NCBI RefSeq assembly: GCF_002902905.1
Contig: NZ_CP026124.1
Span: 3,162,001-3,226,000, forward strand
Length of the DNA: 64,000 nt
DNA from: Achromobacter sp. AONIH1
GTDB lineage: Bacteria; Pseudomonadota; Gammaproteobacteria; Burkholderiales; Burkholderiaceae_B
Reading direction: 5' to 3'
Shown in pieces: positions 39,140 through 48,018 of the stretch. Positions within the stretch are counted from its first letter, which is position 1, and each line of letters begins with the position of its first letter. Position numbers and translations under genes: made by a program. The notes under the pieces are model-generated. The model saw nothing but the letters and a program-made list of their open reading frames with translations. It was not told the DNA's origin and searched no databases.

Positions 39140-40285
39140 TCAGGGCTCTCCCATGGTGCGCCGGTACCATTCATGGAAGTGCTGCATGCCGTCTTCCATG
39201 GGCGACTGGTACGGGCCGGTCTCGTTCACGCCGCGCAGCATCAGGGCCTTGCGGCCGGCGTCCATGCGCTCGGCGATCTCGTCGTCCTCGATCGCCGTTT
39301 CCATGTAGGCCGCGCGCTGCGCCTCGACGAACTCGCGCTCGAAGGCGGCGATTTCCTCGGGGTAGTAGAACTCGACCACGTTCACCGTTTCCTGCGGGCT
39401 CTTCGGGTACAGCGTGGACAGCACCAGCACGTGCGGATACAGCTCGATCATGTGGGTCGGGAAATACGTGACCCAGACCGCGCCGAAATCGGGCGCGTCG
39501 CCCTCGCGGAACGACAGCAGCCGGTCATGCCACTGCTTGTAGACCTCGGAACCCGGCTGGGCCAGCGCATTGTGCACGCCGACCTTCTGCAGGCTGTACC
39601 AATCGTTGAACTCCCAGGTCAGGTCGTCGCAGGTGACGAAGCGGCCCAGGCCCGGATGGAACGGGCCGACGTGGTAGTCCTCGAGGTAGACCTCGATGAA
39701 GGTTTTCCAGTTGTAGTTGCACTGGTGCACTTCCACATGGTCCAGCACGTAGTCGCCGAAGTCGAACTCCGGCCGCGCGAACAGCGGCGCCATGTCCGAG
39801 GCGGGATCGCGCGGGCCTTCGAACAGCAGGCCGTGGCAATCGCGCAGGCGGAACTTCTGCAGGTTCATGCAGGGCGTGGTGTCGAACTGAGGCGCGCCCA
39901 GCAGCTCGCCCTGGTTGTTGTAGGTCCAGCGGTGCAGGGGGCAGACGATGTTGCCCCCGGTGGCCTTCAGGCTGCCGTGCGTGTTGCAGTTGCCGGCCAC
40001 GTTGCCGGTTTCTCCGCCAAGCATCAGCGCCTGACGGTGGCGGCAGACATTTGAGATGAGATCGACGCCTTGCTGGTTGCGAACCAGCACACGCCCTCCG
40101 TTTTCCTGGACCAGGGTACGCCAATCCCCCACTTCGGGCACCAGCTTCTGGTGGCCGACGTACTGCGAGGATTGCTTGAAAATGAGTTCTTGCTCGCGGG
40201 CAAAGAGGGCTTCGTCAAAATACGCGCTGACGGGTAGCTGGGTGCGAGCTGGCACGACATGTGCCATCCGACCGATGTCGGTCAT
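39140..40285 (-). CDS. Rieske non-heme iron oxygenase, alpha subunit
   Basis: The 381-residue protein has a Rieske domain with ligands Cys81-x-His83 (CRH) and Cys115-x2-His118 (CPLH). Thirty-one residues separate the two pairs against about 15-17 in most family members; the insert adds Cys100 and His103. The catalytic domain has NWKTFIEVYLEDYHVGPFHP, giving His205 and His210 of the mononuclear iron site. It would need a reductase, which is not adjacent. Substrate is unknown. The start has a strong GGAGG 5 nt before it. A long structured leader with an intrinsic terminator precedes it (40286-40512), so expression is probably controlled by RNA-level attenuation. Confidence 0.85.
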   Translation of the reverse strand: MTDIGRMAHVVPARTQLPVSAYFDEALFAREQELIFKQSSQYVGHQKLVPEVGDWRTLVQENGGRVLVRNQQGVDLISNVCRHRQALMLGGETGNVAGNCNTHGSLKATGGNIVCPLHRWTYNNQGELLGAPQFDTTPCMNLQKFRLRDCHGLLFEGPRDPASDMAPLFARPEFDFGDYVLDHVEVHQCNYNWKTFIEVYLEDYHVGPFHPGLGRFVTCDDLTWEFNDWYSLQKVGVHNALAQPGSEVYKQWHDRLLSFREGDAPDFGAVWVTYFPTHMIELYPHVLVLSTLYPKSPQETVNVVEFYYPEEIAAFEREFVEAQRAAYMETAIEDDEIAERMDAGRKALMLRGVNETGPYQSPMEDGMQHFHEWYRRTMGEP

Positions 40286-40512
40286 GATTCCCTCCGCTCG
40301 GGTAAAAAAGCCAGGCGGGCTGAGCTTTGCCTGCAGCCCTGGCCGTATCCCACCTTGGGATCGCCCCGGGCCTCGCGGGTTCCCCCAAGGTGCCGGGGAA
40401 GCGGCGGATGCCGTCGTTGCTGCCGACGCTTACCGCCGATGTTTCCGCTATCAGGGTCCGCAATGTGCCCGTTCTGGCGCGAAGAAAAATCGGTGTCTGG
40501 CCGATCAAATAA
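40286..40512 (-). ncRNA. Structured leader RNA of the Rieske gene, riboswitch-like
   Basis: Read on the minus strand, the leader contains three parts. First comes a two-stem domain (40403-40437) with outer stem GGCGG/CCGCC, a 4x4 internal loop and inner stem CGTCG/CGACG. Next is a predicted H-type pseudoknot (40351-40398): 9-bp stem CACCTTGGG/CCCAAGGTG whose loop CCGGGG (minus strand, 40364-40369) can pair with CCCCGG (40393-40398) right beside the stem. Last is an intrinsic terminator (40304-40343). This order is that of a ligand-sensing aptamer plus expression platform. I could not match it to a known riboswitch class. The rest of the gap up to 40659 shows no gene. Confidence 0.55.
40304..40343 (-). 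terminator. Intrinsic terminator in the Rieske leader
   Basis: On the minus strand GCCA-GGGCTG pairs with CAGCCC-(GCC)-TGGC, a 10-bp stem with a 3-nt bulge and an 11-nt loop, followed at once by six T. It ends 18 nt before the start codon, so it must be read through for the oxygenase to be made. Confidence 0.72.
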
Positions 40513-40519
40513 GGCGTGA

Positions 40520-40525
40520 ATTGTA
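40520..40525 (-). promoter_or_regulatory. Possible -10 box for the Rieske leader RNA
   Basis: TACAAT on the minus strand (5 of 6) would start a transcript near 40512 and give a leader of about 230 nt. No good -35 is seen 16-18 bp upstream. Confidence 0.4.
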
Positions 40526-40659
40526 CCCCAACCCTTTTTCCCGCGCCCATGATGGCGCAAGGGACTTGGCGGGGCGAGACGGGGTTGCGCTTGACCTGGC
40601 GCAAACGGGCTCGTTCTGGGCACCTGGCGGCGGGCGTCGATCCATTCGGCCTACGCCTT

Positions 40660-41670
40660 TCAGACCAGCCTGCGGGTCGCGGGATGACGCCGCAACAGCC
40701 AGCTGCTCGCGGCCGACAGGGCGAACACGGCCGCCGTCAGCAAGGGCAGCGTCCAGGCCGTGCCGTGGCCGCCGCGCAGCAGACCCGCGCGCTGCGCCAG
40801 GTCCAGGAACACCGGATGGATCAGGTAGACGCCGAAGGTCAGCGGCGCCAGCCGCGCGAGCCGGGGCAGGCGCGGCGCGTCCACGATCAGCTGGAACGCG
40901 GCCAGCGACATGAACGGCACGGTCAGGCTGAAGTAGTCATAGAAGTAGGTGTTGAGCATCCGTGAGCTGGACAGCAGGTACACGCCCAGGGCCGTGGCGG
41001 CCACGCTGGCCGCCAGCATCAGGCCGGGGCGGGGAATGCGCAGCTCGCCCGCGTGGATCATGCGCCCGGCGACGAAATACCCCAGATAGGGCAGGAACCA
41101 GGTCAGGAAGAAGCCGGGCGGGGCGTCCAGCGCGCGGCGGTACAGCGCGTCCAGGATCGCCAGGCCAAGGATGCCCACGACCCACAGGGCGCGGGCCTGG
41201 CGCGAACTGCGCGCCGCCAGCGCGCGCACCAGCGGCGCGAACAGGTACAGGCCCACGATCATGTACAGGTACCACAGGTGATAGTAGGGCTCGCCATGGG
41301 CCAGCTTGCGCGGCCAGAAGGACAGGTCCAGCCGGCCGTCGTCGATCCAGTCCAGCGCCGTGCGCCAGAGCAGGTAGAACAGCGTCCAGAACAGCAGCGG
41401 CGCGCAGATCCGCGCCACGCGGCGGCTGTAGAAGCGGCGCGCGTCCTGCGGCCGTTCGGGGTCCAGCAGCAGGGCGCCGCTGATCATCACGAACACCGGC
41501 ACGCACCAGCGGGCCGCCGAGTCGTACAGGTTGGCCGCCAGCCAGGCGCCGCTGCCGTAGGCTGCCGGGTCGCTGACCACGGTCGCGGCGCCATGCAGCA
41601 TCACCACGGCCACGGCGGCCAGCCAGCGGGCGGCGTCCAGGCGGGCGTATCGATCGTCGGATTCGGGCAT
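40660..41670 (-). CDS. Acyltransferase 3 family membrane protein
   Basis: The 336-residue protein has about ten membrane helices and the acyltransferase_3 pattern (OafA/WecH type): RLDAARWLAAVAVVMLHGAA near the start with the conserved His in helix 1, FVMISGALLL, FYSRRVARICAPLLFWTLFY with the conserved Arg, and HLWYLYMIVGLYLFAPLVRA. Such enzymes move acetyl or succinyl groups onto surface sugars; the acceptor is unknown. It is not in an obvious operon with polysaccharide genes. It is most like the short WecH group by length. Confidence 0.85.
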   Translation of the reverse strand: MPESDDRYARLDAARWLAAVAVVMLHGAATVVSDPAAYGSGAWLAANLYDSAARWCVPVFVMISGALLLDPERPQDARRFYSRRVARICAPLLFWTLFYLLWRTALDWIDDGRLDLSFWPRKLAHGEPYYHLWYLYMIVGLYLFAPLVRALAARSSRQARALWVVGILGLAILDALYRRALDAPPGFFLTWFLPYLGYFVAGRMIHAGELRIPRPGLMLAASVAATALGVYLLSSSRMLNTYFYDYFSLTVPFMSLAAFQLIVDAPRLPRLARLAPLTFGVYLIHPVFLDLAQRAGLLRGGHGTAWTLPLLTAAVFALSAASSWLLRRHPATRRLV

Positions 41671-41802
41671 CGGGCTCCTTGCGCGGACAGGGAAAGGCGT
41701 CCGCTCGCGGGGCCGCGGCGCGGGCCGCAGCCTGCCTACACCCTAGCAGCCGGCGGCGCGCGCGTGCTGTATCGAGGCGTTAGCCCGCGCGTCAGGGTGT
41801 TC

Positions 41803-42771
41803 CTATTGCAGGGCGACGCCGGCCTGCTTGATGAGCTGCGAGACGATGGGCTGCTCGTTGCGGATCTGGGCCTGCAGCTCGGCGGGCGTGCCCGAGCGCG
41901 GATCGATGCCCATGCCGAGCAGGCGCTGCTTCACGGCATCGTCCGCCAGCGCGTCCGCCAGCGCCTTGCGCAGCCGTTCCAGCACCGGCTCGGGCGTGCC
42001 GCGCGGCGCCACGAAGCTGAACCAGGCCGTCATGTCGAAGCCCTGGTAGCCCTGCTCGGCCAGCGTGGGCAGCGCCGGTTCGGTCGCCAGCCGTCCGGGG
42101 CTGGTGATGGCGAAGACCTTGACCTTGCCGGCCGCGGCCTGCGGCATCCCGGTGGCGACCATGTCGAAGAACAGGTCCACGTCGCCGCTGATCAACGCGG
42201 GCAGCGCCTGGGTCGCGCCCTTGAACGGCACATGCAGGATGTCGATGCCGGCGCGCTGCTTGAACAGTTCGCCGGCCAGGTGCGACGAGGTGCCGGGGCC
42301 GAAGGTGGCGAAGGTCAGCTTGCCCGGGTTCTGCTTGGCGTAGTCGACCAGATCCCTGGTGCTGGCGAAGGGCCGCTTGGGGCTGGACAGCAGCACCAGC
42401 GGGCCGACGCCCACCATGCCGATCGGCGCGAAGCCGTCCGGGTCATAGGGCAGTTCCTTGTACAGGTAGCGGTTGGTGACCAGCGTCGAGTTGGTCGCCA
42501 TCAATATGGTGTAGCCGTCAGGCGGCTCGCGCGACACGAAGGCCGCGCCGATGGAGGTGCCGGCGCCGGCCTTGTTCTCGACGATCATGGGCTGGCCCAG
42601 ATCCTTGGCCATGCGTTCAGCCAGCACCCGGGTCAACACATCGGTGGCGCCGCCCGCCGGGAACGGCGAGACCACCTTGATCGGACGAGACGGATAGGTG
42701 TCGGCCTGCGCGCTCAGCGCGGCCGCGCCGAGCAGGGCGGCGGCAAGCAGTTTGATGCCAGTGCGAATCAT
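41803..42771 (-). CDS. Bug family periplasmic solute receptor
   Basis: The 322-residue protein has a 23-residue signal peptide (IKLLAAALLGAAALSAQA) and the Bug/TctC fold: YPSRPIKVVSPFPAGGATDV, VENKAGAGTSIGAAFV, NPGKLTFATFGPGTSSHLAG, ISGDVDLFFDM. These receptors bind carboxylates or related compounds and are greatly expanded in Bordetella and Achromobacter. No TctA/TctB membrane partners lie nearby, which is common. It is divergent from an IclR regulator, with operator-like repeats between them, so it is probably induced by its own ligand. Confidence 0.92.
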   Translation of the reverse strand: MIRTGIKLLAAALLGAAALSAQADTYPSRPIKVVSPFPAGGATDVLTRVLAERMAKDLGQPMIVENKAGAGTSIGAAFVSREPPDGYTILMATNSTLVTNRYLYKELPYDPDGFAPIGMVGVGPLVLLSSPKRPFASTRDLVDYAKQNPGKLTFATFGPGTSSHLAGELFKQRAGIDILHVPFKGATQALPALISGDVDLFFDMVATGMPQAAAGKVKVFAITSPGRLATEPALPTLAEQGYQGFDMTAWFSFVAPRGTPEPVLERLRKALADALADDAVKQRLLGMGIDPRSGTPAELQAQIRNEQPIVSQLIKQAGVALQ

Positions 42772-42885
42772 GTTTTCCCCATGAAGTCAGTCGGACGGAT
42801 CCTGGTCGCGAGACCGGGGCGGCGGCCGGACGCTCCGTGGGTCGGGGCGTTGCGGATGGCTTGCCAGATCTTTCGCGCCGTACTA

Positions 42886-42937
42886 AATTTCGCTTACTGA
42901 ATTTCGATTAACGGAATTATGTTTTGTTATTCGAAAT
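42886..42937. promoter_or_regulatory. AT-rich half-site cluster between Bug and IclR genes
   Basis: AATTTCG occurs at 42886-42892 and again at 42900-42906. The second copy pairs with CGGAATT (42912-42918, one mismatch) to make a dyad, and CGAAAT follows at 42932-42937. Such TTTCG/CGGAA dyads are usual for IclR-family sites. The region is clearly AT-rich compared with its surroundings. Confidence 0.5.
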
Positions 42938-42963
42938 AAACTATAAAAACGAAGCGCACGAAA

Positions 42964-43815
42964 ATGCAATCCTTTTCTGACCGCAAGCGCATCCCCCATC
43001 CTGCGTCCAAGCCCGACGAGAAACTCGCGCTCAGCCAGCCCGCGCGGCGCAAGCGCGCGGCCGTGACGGGCGAGGGCGGGGCCTCGCCGGACTTCATCAC
43101 CGCGCTGGCGCGCGGGCTGGACGTGCTGCGCTGCTTCCGCCATGGCGTGAACGCGCTGGGCAACCTGGACCTGGCCCGCCTGACCGGCCTGCCCAAGCCC
43201 ACCATCAGCCGCATCACCTACACGCTGACCGAGCTGGGCTATCTGCGCTATCACCCGGACACCGGCAAGTACTCGCCGGGCTACGGCGTGCTGGCGCTGG
43301 GCTACGGCCTGCTGGCGGGCCTGGAAGTGCGCGAGCTGGCCAAGGCCTCGATGACCGAGCTGGCCCGTCAGACCGGCGGCGCCGTGGCCCTGGGCGCCTT
43401 CGACGGCGACGCCATGACCTACGTCGAGGCCGTCCACGGCTCGTCCGCGCTGTATCTGCGCCTGCCGGTGGGCTACCGCGCCAGCCTGGACAGCGCCATG
43501 GGGCGCGCCTACCTCGCCAGCCTGCCGGAAGACGAATGCGCCGCGCTCGCGGCGCGCATGGGCGAGGCCGCCCCCGACGATGCCGTCATCTGCCGCGCGC
43601 GCGCCGAGCTGCGCGAGACCGGCTGCTGTTTCGCCATCGGCGAATGGCAGTCGGACATCAACGCGGTGGCGGTGCCGTTCGTCTCGCTCACGGGCGAGGG
43701 CGTGTTCGTGATGAGCTGTGGCGGTCCCGCCAGCCTGCTCAGCGAGGCCGAGCTGCGCGGGCGCGTAGCGCAATCGCTGGCCGATGCCGTGGAAGGGCTG
43801 GCCGGCGGCGCCTGA
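42964..43815 (+). CDS. IclR-family transcriptional regulator
   Basis: The 283-residue protein has the IclR winged helix (ALARGLDVLRCFRHGVNALG; LARLTGLPKPTISRITYTLT) and the effector domain (ALGAFDGDAMTYVEAVHGSS; LDSAMGRAYLASLPEDE; INAVAVPFV). About 45 basic disordered residues precede the DNA-binding domain. It is divergent from the Bug receptor gene and likely controls it, and itself, through the repeats at 42886-42937. The effector is unknown. Confidence 0.92.
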   Translation: MQSFSDRKRIPHPASKPDEKLALSQPARRKRAAVTGEGGASPDFITALARGLDVLRCFRHGVNALGNLDLARLTGLPKPTISRITYTLTELGYLRYHPDTGKYSPGYGVLALGYGLLAGLEVRELAKASMTELARQTGGAVALGAFDGDAMTYVEAVHGSSALYLRLPVGYRASLDSAMGRAYLASLPEDECAALAARMGEAAPDDAVICRARAELRETGCCFAIGEWQSDINAVAVPFVSLTGEGVFVMSCGGPASLLSEAELRGRVAQSLADAVEGLAGGA

Positions 43816-43879
43816 GGCGGGCGCGGCCGTCGCCGCGCGGGGCCGGCCCGCAAGCGCTGCGGCCGGCGGTGGGTATCTC

Positions 43880-43885
43880 GTACAA
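43880..43885 (+). promoter_or_regulatory. Candidate -10 box for xseB-ispA-dxs
   Basis: TACAAT (5 of 6) lies 41 bp before the xseB start. No clear -35 is visible. Confidence 0.4.
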
Positions 43886-43926
43886 TCCACGGATTGATCC
43901 ACCCGATTGCGTTCCCGGAGGCCCTT

Positions 43927-44193
43927 TTGGCCAAACCTTCACAAGCCGATCCGCAGGTCGACGACCGCCCCTTGCCCCAGGATTTCGAAACGGCGCTGGC
44001 CGAGCTGGAGTCGCTGGTCGCGGCCATGGAAGACGGCTCGCTGCCGCTGGAGCAGTCGCTGGCGGCCTACCGCCGCGGCGTCGAGCTCACGCGCGTCTGC
44101 CAGGACCGCCTGGCGCAGGCCGAGCAGCAGGTGAAAGTGCTGGAGGGCGACTTGCTGCGCCCGCTGGATCCGGCGGCGCTGGACGACGAATAA
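43927..44193 (+). CDS. xseB: Exodeoxyribonuclease VII small subunit
   Basis: XseB pairs with XseA to degrade single-stranded DNA. The 88-residue protein shows the family core: DFETALAELESLVAAMEDG, then LPLEQSLAAYRRGVELTRVC. The TTG at 43927 is chosen since GGAGG lies 6 nt before it and it gives the normal length; an earlier TTG at 43894 has no such site. It leads the xseB-ispA-dxs operon, the common order in proteobacteria. ispA begins 7 bp after the stop. Confidence 0.93.
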   Translation: MAKPSQADPQVDDRPLPQDFETALAELESLVAAMEDGSLPLEQSLAAYRRGVELTRVCQDRLAQAEQQVKVLEGDLLRPLDPAALDDE

Positions 44194-44200
44194 GACTCGG

Positions 44201-45112
44201 ATGAAGCAGACTCAACTCGCATTTCCGGAATGGCTGCAGGGCCGTGTCCGCCACGTCGAAGACGTCCTGGACGACCTGCTGCCCCCGGCCGACGCGCTGC
44301 CCGCGCGCCTGCACGAAGCCATGCGCTACGCCACGCTGGGCGGCGGCAAGCGCGTGCGCGCGGCGCTGGTCTACGCGGCCGGCCAGGCCTGCCCCGTCAG
44401 CGGCAGCGTGCTCGCCATCGAGGCCTCGCTGGACCGCGCGGCCGCGGCCGTGGAACTGATCCACGCCTATTCGCTGGTGCACGACGACCTGCCCTGCATG
44501 GACGACGACACGCTGCGCCGCGGCCGTCCCACCGCCCACGTGCAGTTCGACGAAGCCACCGCCATGCTGGCCGGCGACGCCCTGCAGCCGCTGGCGTTCG
44601 ACCTGCTGGCGTCGATGCCGATCGCGCCCGCGCTGATCGTGCAGGCCACGCAGTCGCTGGCGCGCGCCGCCGGCAGCCAGGGCATGGCCGGCGGCCAGGC
44701 CATCGACCTGTTCAGCGTCGGCCGTGCGCTGTCGCGCGACGAACTGCAGACCATGCACAGCATGAAGACCGGCGCGATGGTGGCGTGCAGCGTGGCGCTG
44801 GGCGGCATCGTGGCCGGCGCCAGCTCGGCCTCGCGCCAGGCACTGGATGTGTACGCGCAGGCCATGGGCCTGGCCTTCCAGGTGGTGGACGACATCCTGG
44901 ACGTGACGGCGGACAGCGCCAGCCTGGGCAAGACGCCGGGCAAGGACGCCGCCGAGAACAAGCCCACCTACGTGTCCCTGCTGGGCCTGGACGAGGCGCG
45001 CGCCTTCGCCGGGGAACTGCGCTCGACCGCGCTGGCGGCGCTGGAACCGCTGGGCGACGCGGGCTTGCGCCTGGCCCAGCTGGCCGATTTCATCGTACTT
45101 CGGGATCGCTGA
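44201..45112 (+). CDS. ispA: Farnesyl diphosphate synthase
   Basis: IspA condenses dimethylallyl and geranyl diphosphates with isopentenyl diphosphate to farnesyl diphosphate. The 303-residue protein has the first Asp-rich motif HDDLPCMDDDTLRRG (Asp95 on), GGGKRVRAAL for isopentenyl diphosphate binding, the Lys-Thr pair in MKTGAMVACSVALGG and the second Asp-rich motif FQVVDDILD. Small residues before the first motif fit a C15 product. It lies between xseB and dxs, so precursor supply genes are co-expressed. Confidence 0.95.
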   Translation: MKQTQLAFPEWLQGRVRHVEDVLDDLLPPADALPARLHEAMRYATLGGGKRVRAALVYAAGQACPVSGSVLAIEASLDRAAAAVELIHAYSLVHDDLPCMDDDTLRRGRPTAHVQFDEATAMLAGDALQPLAFDLLASMPIAPALIVQATQSLARAAGSQGMAGGQAIDLFSVGRALSRDELQTMHSMKTGAMVACSVALGGIVAGASSASRQALDVYAQAMGLAFQVVDDILDVTADSASLGKTPGKDAAENKPTYVSLLGLDEARAFAGELRSTALAALEPLGDAGLRLAQLADFIVLRDR

Positions 45113-45166
45113 TCCCTGACATGCCCGGCCTGGCTGCAGGCCGGGGCAACGAACCGCAACAACAGC

Positions 45167-47041
45167 ATGACGACAGGCATGACGACAGAACTTCTGGACA
45201 GCATCCAATCCCCGGCCGACCTCAGGCGCCTGGACCGCCGCGAGCTGAAACGGCTGGCCGAGGAGCTGCGCGGATTCGTGCTGGAATCGGTCTCCAAGAC
45301 CGGCGGGCACCTGTCGTCCAACCTGGGCACGGTGGAACTGACGCTGGCCCTGCATCAGGTATTCGACACGCCGCATGACCGCATCGTCTGGGACGTGGGC
45401 CATCAGTCCTATCCGCACAAGATCCTGACCGGCCGCCGCGCCGGCATGGCCAAGCTGCGCCAGCTGGGCGGCATCTCCGGCTTTCCCAAGCGCAGCGAAT
45501 CGGAATACGACGCCTTCGGCACCGCGCACTCGTCCACCTCGATCTCGGCCGCCCTGGGCATGGCGGTGGCCTCGCGCAACGCCGGCGTGCAGCGCCAGCA
45601 CATCGCCGTGATCGGCGACGGCGCGATGTCCGCCGGCATGGCGTTCGAGGCCATGAACAACGCCGGCGTCACGCCCAATATCAACCTGCTGGTGATCCTG
45701 AACGACAACGACATGTCGATCTCGCCGCCGGTGGGGGCGTTGAACCGCTATTTCGCGCGGCTGATGTCGGGCCGCTTCTACGCCGCCGCCAAGAACGTCG
45801 GCCGCGCCGTGCTGCAGCACGTGCCGCCGGTGCTGGAACTGGCACGCCGCTTCGAGGAGCACGCCAAGGGCATGGTCACGCCGGCCACGCTGTTCGAGGA
45901 ATTCGGCTTCAACTACGTAGGCCCGATCGACGGCCACGACCTGGACGCGCTGGTGCCCACGCTGCAGAACCTGAAGGCGCTGCAAGGCCTGCAGTTCCTG
46001 CACGTCGTCACCAAGAAAGGACAGGGCTACAAGCTGGCCGAGGCCGATCCCGTGCTGTACCACGGTCCCGGCAAGTTCGATCCGGCCGTCGGCATCCAGC
46101 AGGCCAAGGGTCCGGGCAAGCGCAGCTTCACCCAGGTCTTCGGCCAGTGGCTGTGCGACACGGCCGAGGCCGATTCGCGCCTGGTCGCGATCACGCCCGC
46201 CATGCGCGAGGGCAGCGGCCTGGTCGAGTTCGAGCAGCGTTTCCCGCAGCGCTACTTCGACGTGGGCATCGCCGAGCAGCACGCCGTGACCTTCGCCGCC
46301 GGCATCGCCTGCGAGGGACAGAAGCCGGTGGTCGCCATCTATTCCACCTTCCTGCAGCGCGGCTACGACCAACTGATCCACGACGTGGCGCTGCAGAACC
46401 TGGACGTCACCTTCGCGCTGGACCGCGCCGGCCTGGTGGGCGCGGACGGCGCCACGCACGCGGGCAACTACGACATCGCCTTCCTGCGCTGCATTCCCAA
46501 CATGGTGGTGGCCACGCCGTCCGACGAGGCCGAGGCGCGGCTGCTGCTGTCCACCTGTTATCAGCATCCCGGCCCGGCCTCGGTGCGCTACCCGCGCGGC
46601 GCCGGCCGTGGCGCGGCCGAGGCGCCCGGCCTGGAAACGGTCGAGCTGGGCCGCGGCGTGGTGCGGCGCGAGGGCCGCAAGATCGCCATCCTGGGCTTCG
46701 GCACGCTGCTGCCGGCCGGGCAGGCCGCGGCCGAGGCGCTGGACGCCACGGTGGCCGACATGCGCTTCGTCAAGCCGATCGACCGCGAACTGATCCTGGA
46801 CCTGGCCAGCCGCCACGACGCCCTGGTCACGCTGGAAGAGGCCTGCATCATGGGCGGCGCCGGCAGCGCCGTGCTGGAAGTGCTGAGCGCGGCTGGTGTG
46901 CAGATCCCGGTGTTGCAGCTGGGCCTGCCCGACGAGTTCATCGACCACGGCGAACAATCCGCCCTGCTGGCCGGCGTCGGCCTGGACGCTTCTGGCATCG
47001 AGCAGTCGATCCGCACCCGGTTTTCCAGCCTGCTGGGCTGA
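45167..47041 (+). CDS. dxs: 1-Deoxy-D-xylulose-5-phosphate synthase
   Basis: DXS starts the MEP pathway by joining pyruvate and glyceraldehyde 3-phosphate with thiamine diphosphate. The 624-residue protein has [19 protein letters not shown] with a catalytic His, the ThDP motif [16 protein letters not shown], a [11 protein letters not shown] segment, and the transketolase part with [14 protein letters not shown] and [15 protein letters not shown]. Length matches E. coli DXS. An in-frame ATG four codons later (45179) could also be used. A 6-bp hairpin follows the stop. Confidence 0.97.
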   Translation: MTTGMTTELLDSIQSPADLRRLDRRELKRLAEELRGFVLESVSKTGGHLSSNLGTVELTLALHQVFDTPHDRIVWDVGHQSYPHKILTGRRAGMAKLRQLGGISGFPKRSESEYDAFGTAHSSTSISAALGMAVASRNAGVQRQHIAVIGDGAMSAGMAFEAMNNAGVTPNINLLVILNDNDMSISPPVGALNRYFARLMSGRFYAAAKNVGRAVLQHVPPVLELARRFEEHAKGMVTPATLFEEFGFNYVGPIDGHDLDALVPTLQNLKALQGLQFLHVVTKKGQGYKLAEADPVLYHGPGKFDPAVGIQQAKGPGKRSFTQVFGQWLCDTAEADSRLVAITPAMREGSGLVEFEQRFPQRYFDVGIAEQHAVTFAAGIACEGQKPVVAIYSTFLQRGYDQLIHDVALQNLDVTFALDRAGLVGADGATHAGNYDIAFLRCIPNMVVATPSDEAEARLLLSTCYQHPGPASVRYPRGAGRGAAEAPGLETVELGRGVVRREGRKIAILGFGTLLPAGQAAAEALDATVADMRFVKPIDRELILDLASRHDALVTLEEACIMGGAGSAVLEVLSAAGVQIPVLQLGLPDEFIDHGEQSALLAGVGLDASGIEQSIRTRFSSLLG

Positions 47042-47066
47042 GGCCGGAGGGGTTGTGCGGCCGGCT

Positions 47067-47081
47067 GGAACAGTCTGTTCC
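47067..47081 (+). terminator. Short stem-loop after dxs
   Basis: GGAACA and TGTTCC pair across GTC and are flanked by GGCC on both sides. No T-run follows, so this is at best a weak or Rho-assisted end. Confidence 0.35.
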
Positions 47082-47213
47082 GGCCCCGCCAACCTATAAA
47101 GAGAAGGGTTTTCCCGGGCGCTTGCCGGTGTATGGGCGATAATGGCTCCCTTCCAAAAGACTCCTGGGCCGGGCACGGCAGCGCCGCCCCGCCTCCCAGA
47201 CAGGTAAGCCGAA

Positions 47214-48011
47214 ATGAATTCTCCGATTGATCCCGCCATCGTGATGCCCGATGTCCAGAGTTCCACGGACACGCGTCACATCCCGATCCAGCGCGTCGGC
47301 ATCCGCGGCGTGCGCCATCCCATGCTGGTCGAAAGCGCCGACGGTTCGCCCCAGGGCACCGTGGCCAACTGGACCCTCACGGTCGCCCTGCCGCCCGAGG
47401 AGAAGGGCACCCACATGTCGCGCTTCGTGGCCCTGCTGGAAAAATACCGCAGCACGCCCATGACGCCCAAGCTGTTCCGCCAGATGGCGGCCGACATGTT
47501 GCCGCTGCTGCACGCCGAACGCGGCGACATCACCGCGGCCTTCCCGTACTTCATCAACAAGTCCGCCCCCATCTCGGGCGTGCAAAGCCTGCTGGACTAC
47601 GAAGTGCAGTGGATCGCGCGCGCCCAGGGCGACAGCGTTGAATTCGAACTGATCGTGCAGGTGCCGGTCACCAGCCTCTGTCCCTGCTCGAAGGCCATCT
47701 CCGAGTACGGCGCGCACAACCAGCGCTCGCACGTCACGGTCTCGGCCATCCTGGGTTCGGACATCAGCATGGACGGCGTCATCCGCCTGATCGAGGATGA
47801 AGGCTCCTGCGAGCTGTGGGGCCTGCTCAAGCGCCCGGACGAGAAGTACGTCACCGAACGCGCCTACGACAATCCCAAGTTCGTCGAGGACCTGGTGCGC
47901 GACGTGGCCGCCCGCCTGAACGCGCACCCCGGCATCGCCCGCTACCGCGTCGAGGCCGAGAACTTCGAATCCATCCACAACCACTCGGCCTACGCCGTGG
48001 TCGAAGGCTGA
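47214..48011 (+). CDS. folE2: GTP cyclohydrolase FolE2
   Basis: FolE2 (type IB) makes dihydroneopterin triphosphate from GTP, the first step to folate, and can use metals other than zinc. The 265-residue protein has [20 protein letters not shown], which includes the metal-binding Cys, and [10 protein letters not shown] at the end. In bacteria with both types FolE2 is often under zinc control; no palindrome was found here. A GATAAT box lies at 47138-47143 without a clear -35. The DUF817 gene starts 7 bp after the stop. Confidence 0.95.
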   Translation: MNSPIDPAIVMPDVQSSTDTRHIPIQRVGIRGVRHPMLVESADGSPQGTVANWTLTVALPPEEKGTHMSRFVALLEKYRSTPMTPKLFRQMAADMLPLLHAERGDITAAFPYFINKSAPISGVQSLLDYEVQWIARAQGDSVEFELIVQVPVTSLCPCSKAISEYGAHNQRSHVTVSAILGSDISMDGVIRLIEDEGSCELWGLLKRPDEKYVTERAYDNPKFVEDLVRDVAARLNAHPGIARYRVEAENFESIHNHSAYAVVEG

Positions 48012-48018
48012 TTCCTCC

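Noticed and set aside
40286..40512. Assigning the leader RNA to the glycine, cobalamin, 6S or SAH classes
   Set aside because: Short resemblances (CAGGCAAA in the terminator loop; GGGAACCCG) do not come with the rest of the conserved core of any of these classes.
40256..40660. Short open frames within the Rieske leader
   Set aside because: They lack ribosome-binding sites and overlap a region better explained by RNA hairpins and a terminator.
44087..47272. 1061-residue minus-strand open frame opposite ispA-dxs
   Set aside because: Shadow of two well-recognised genes; its composition is typical antisense sequence.
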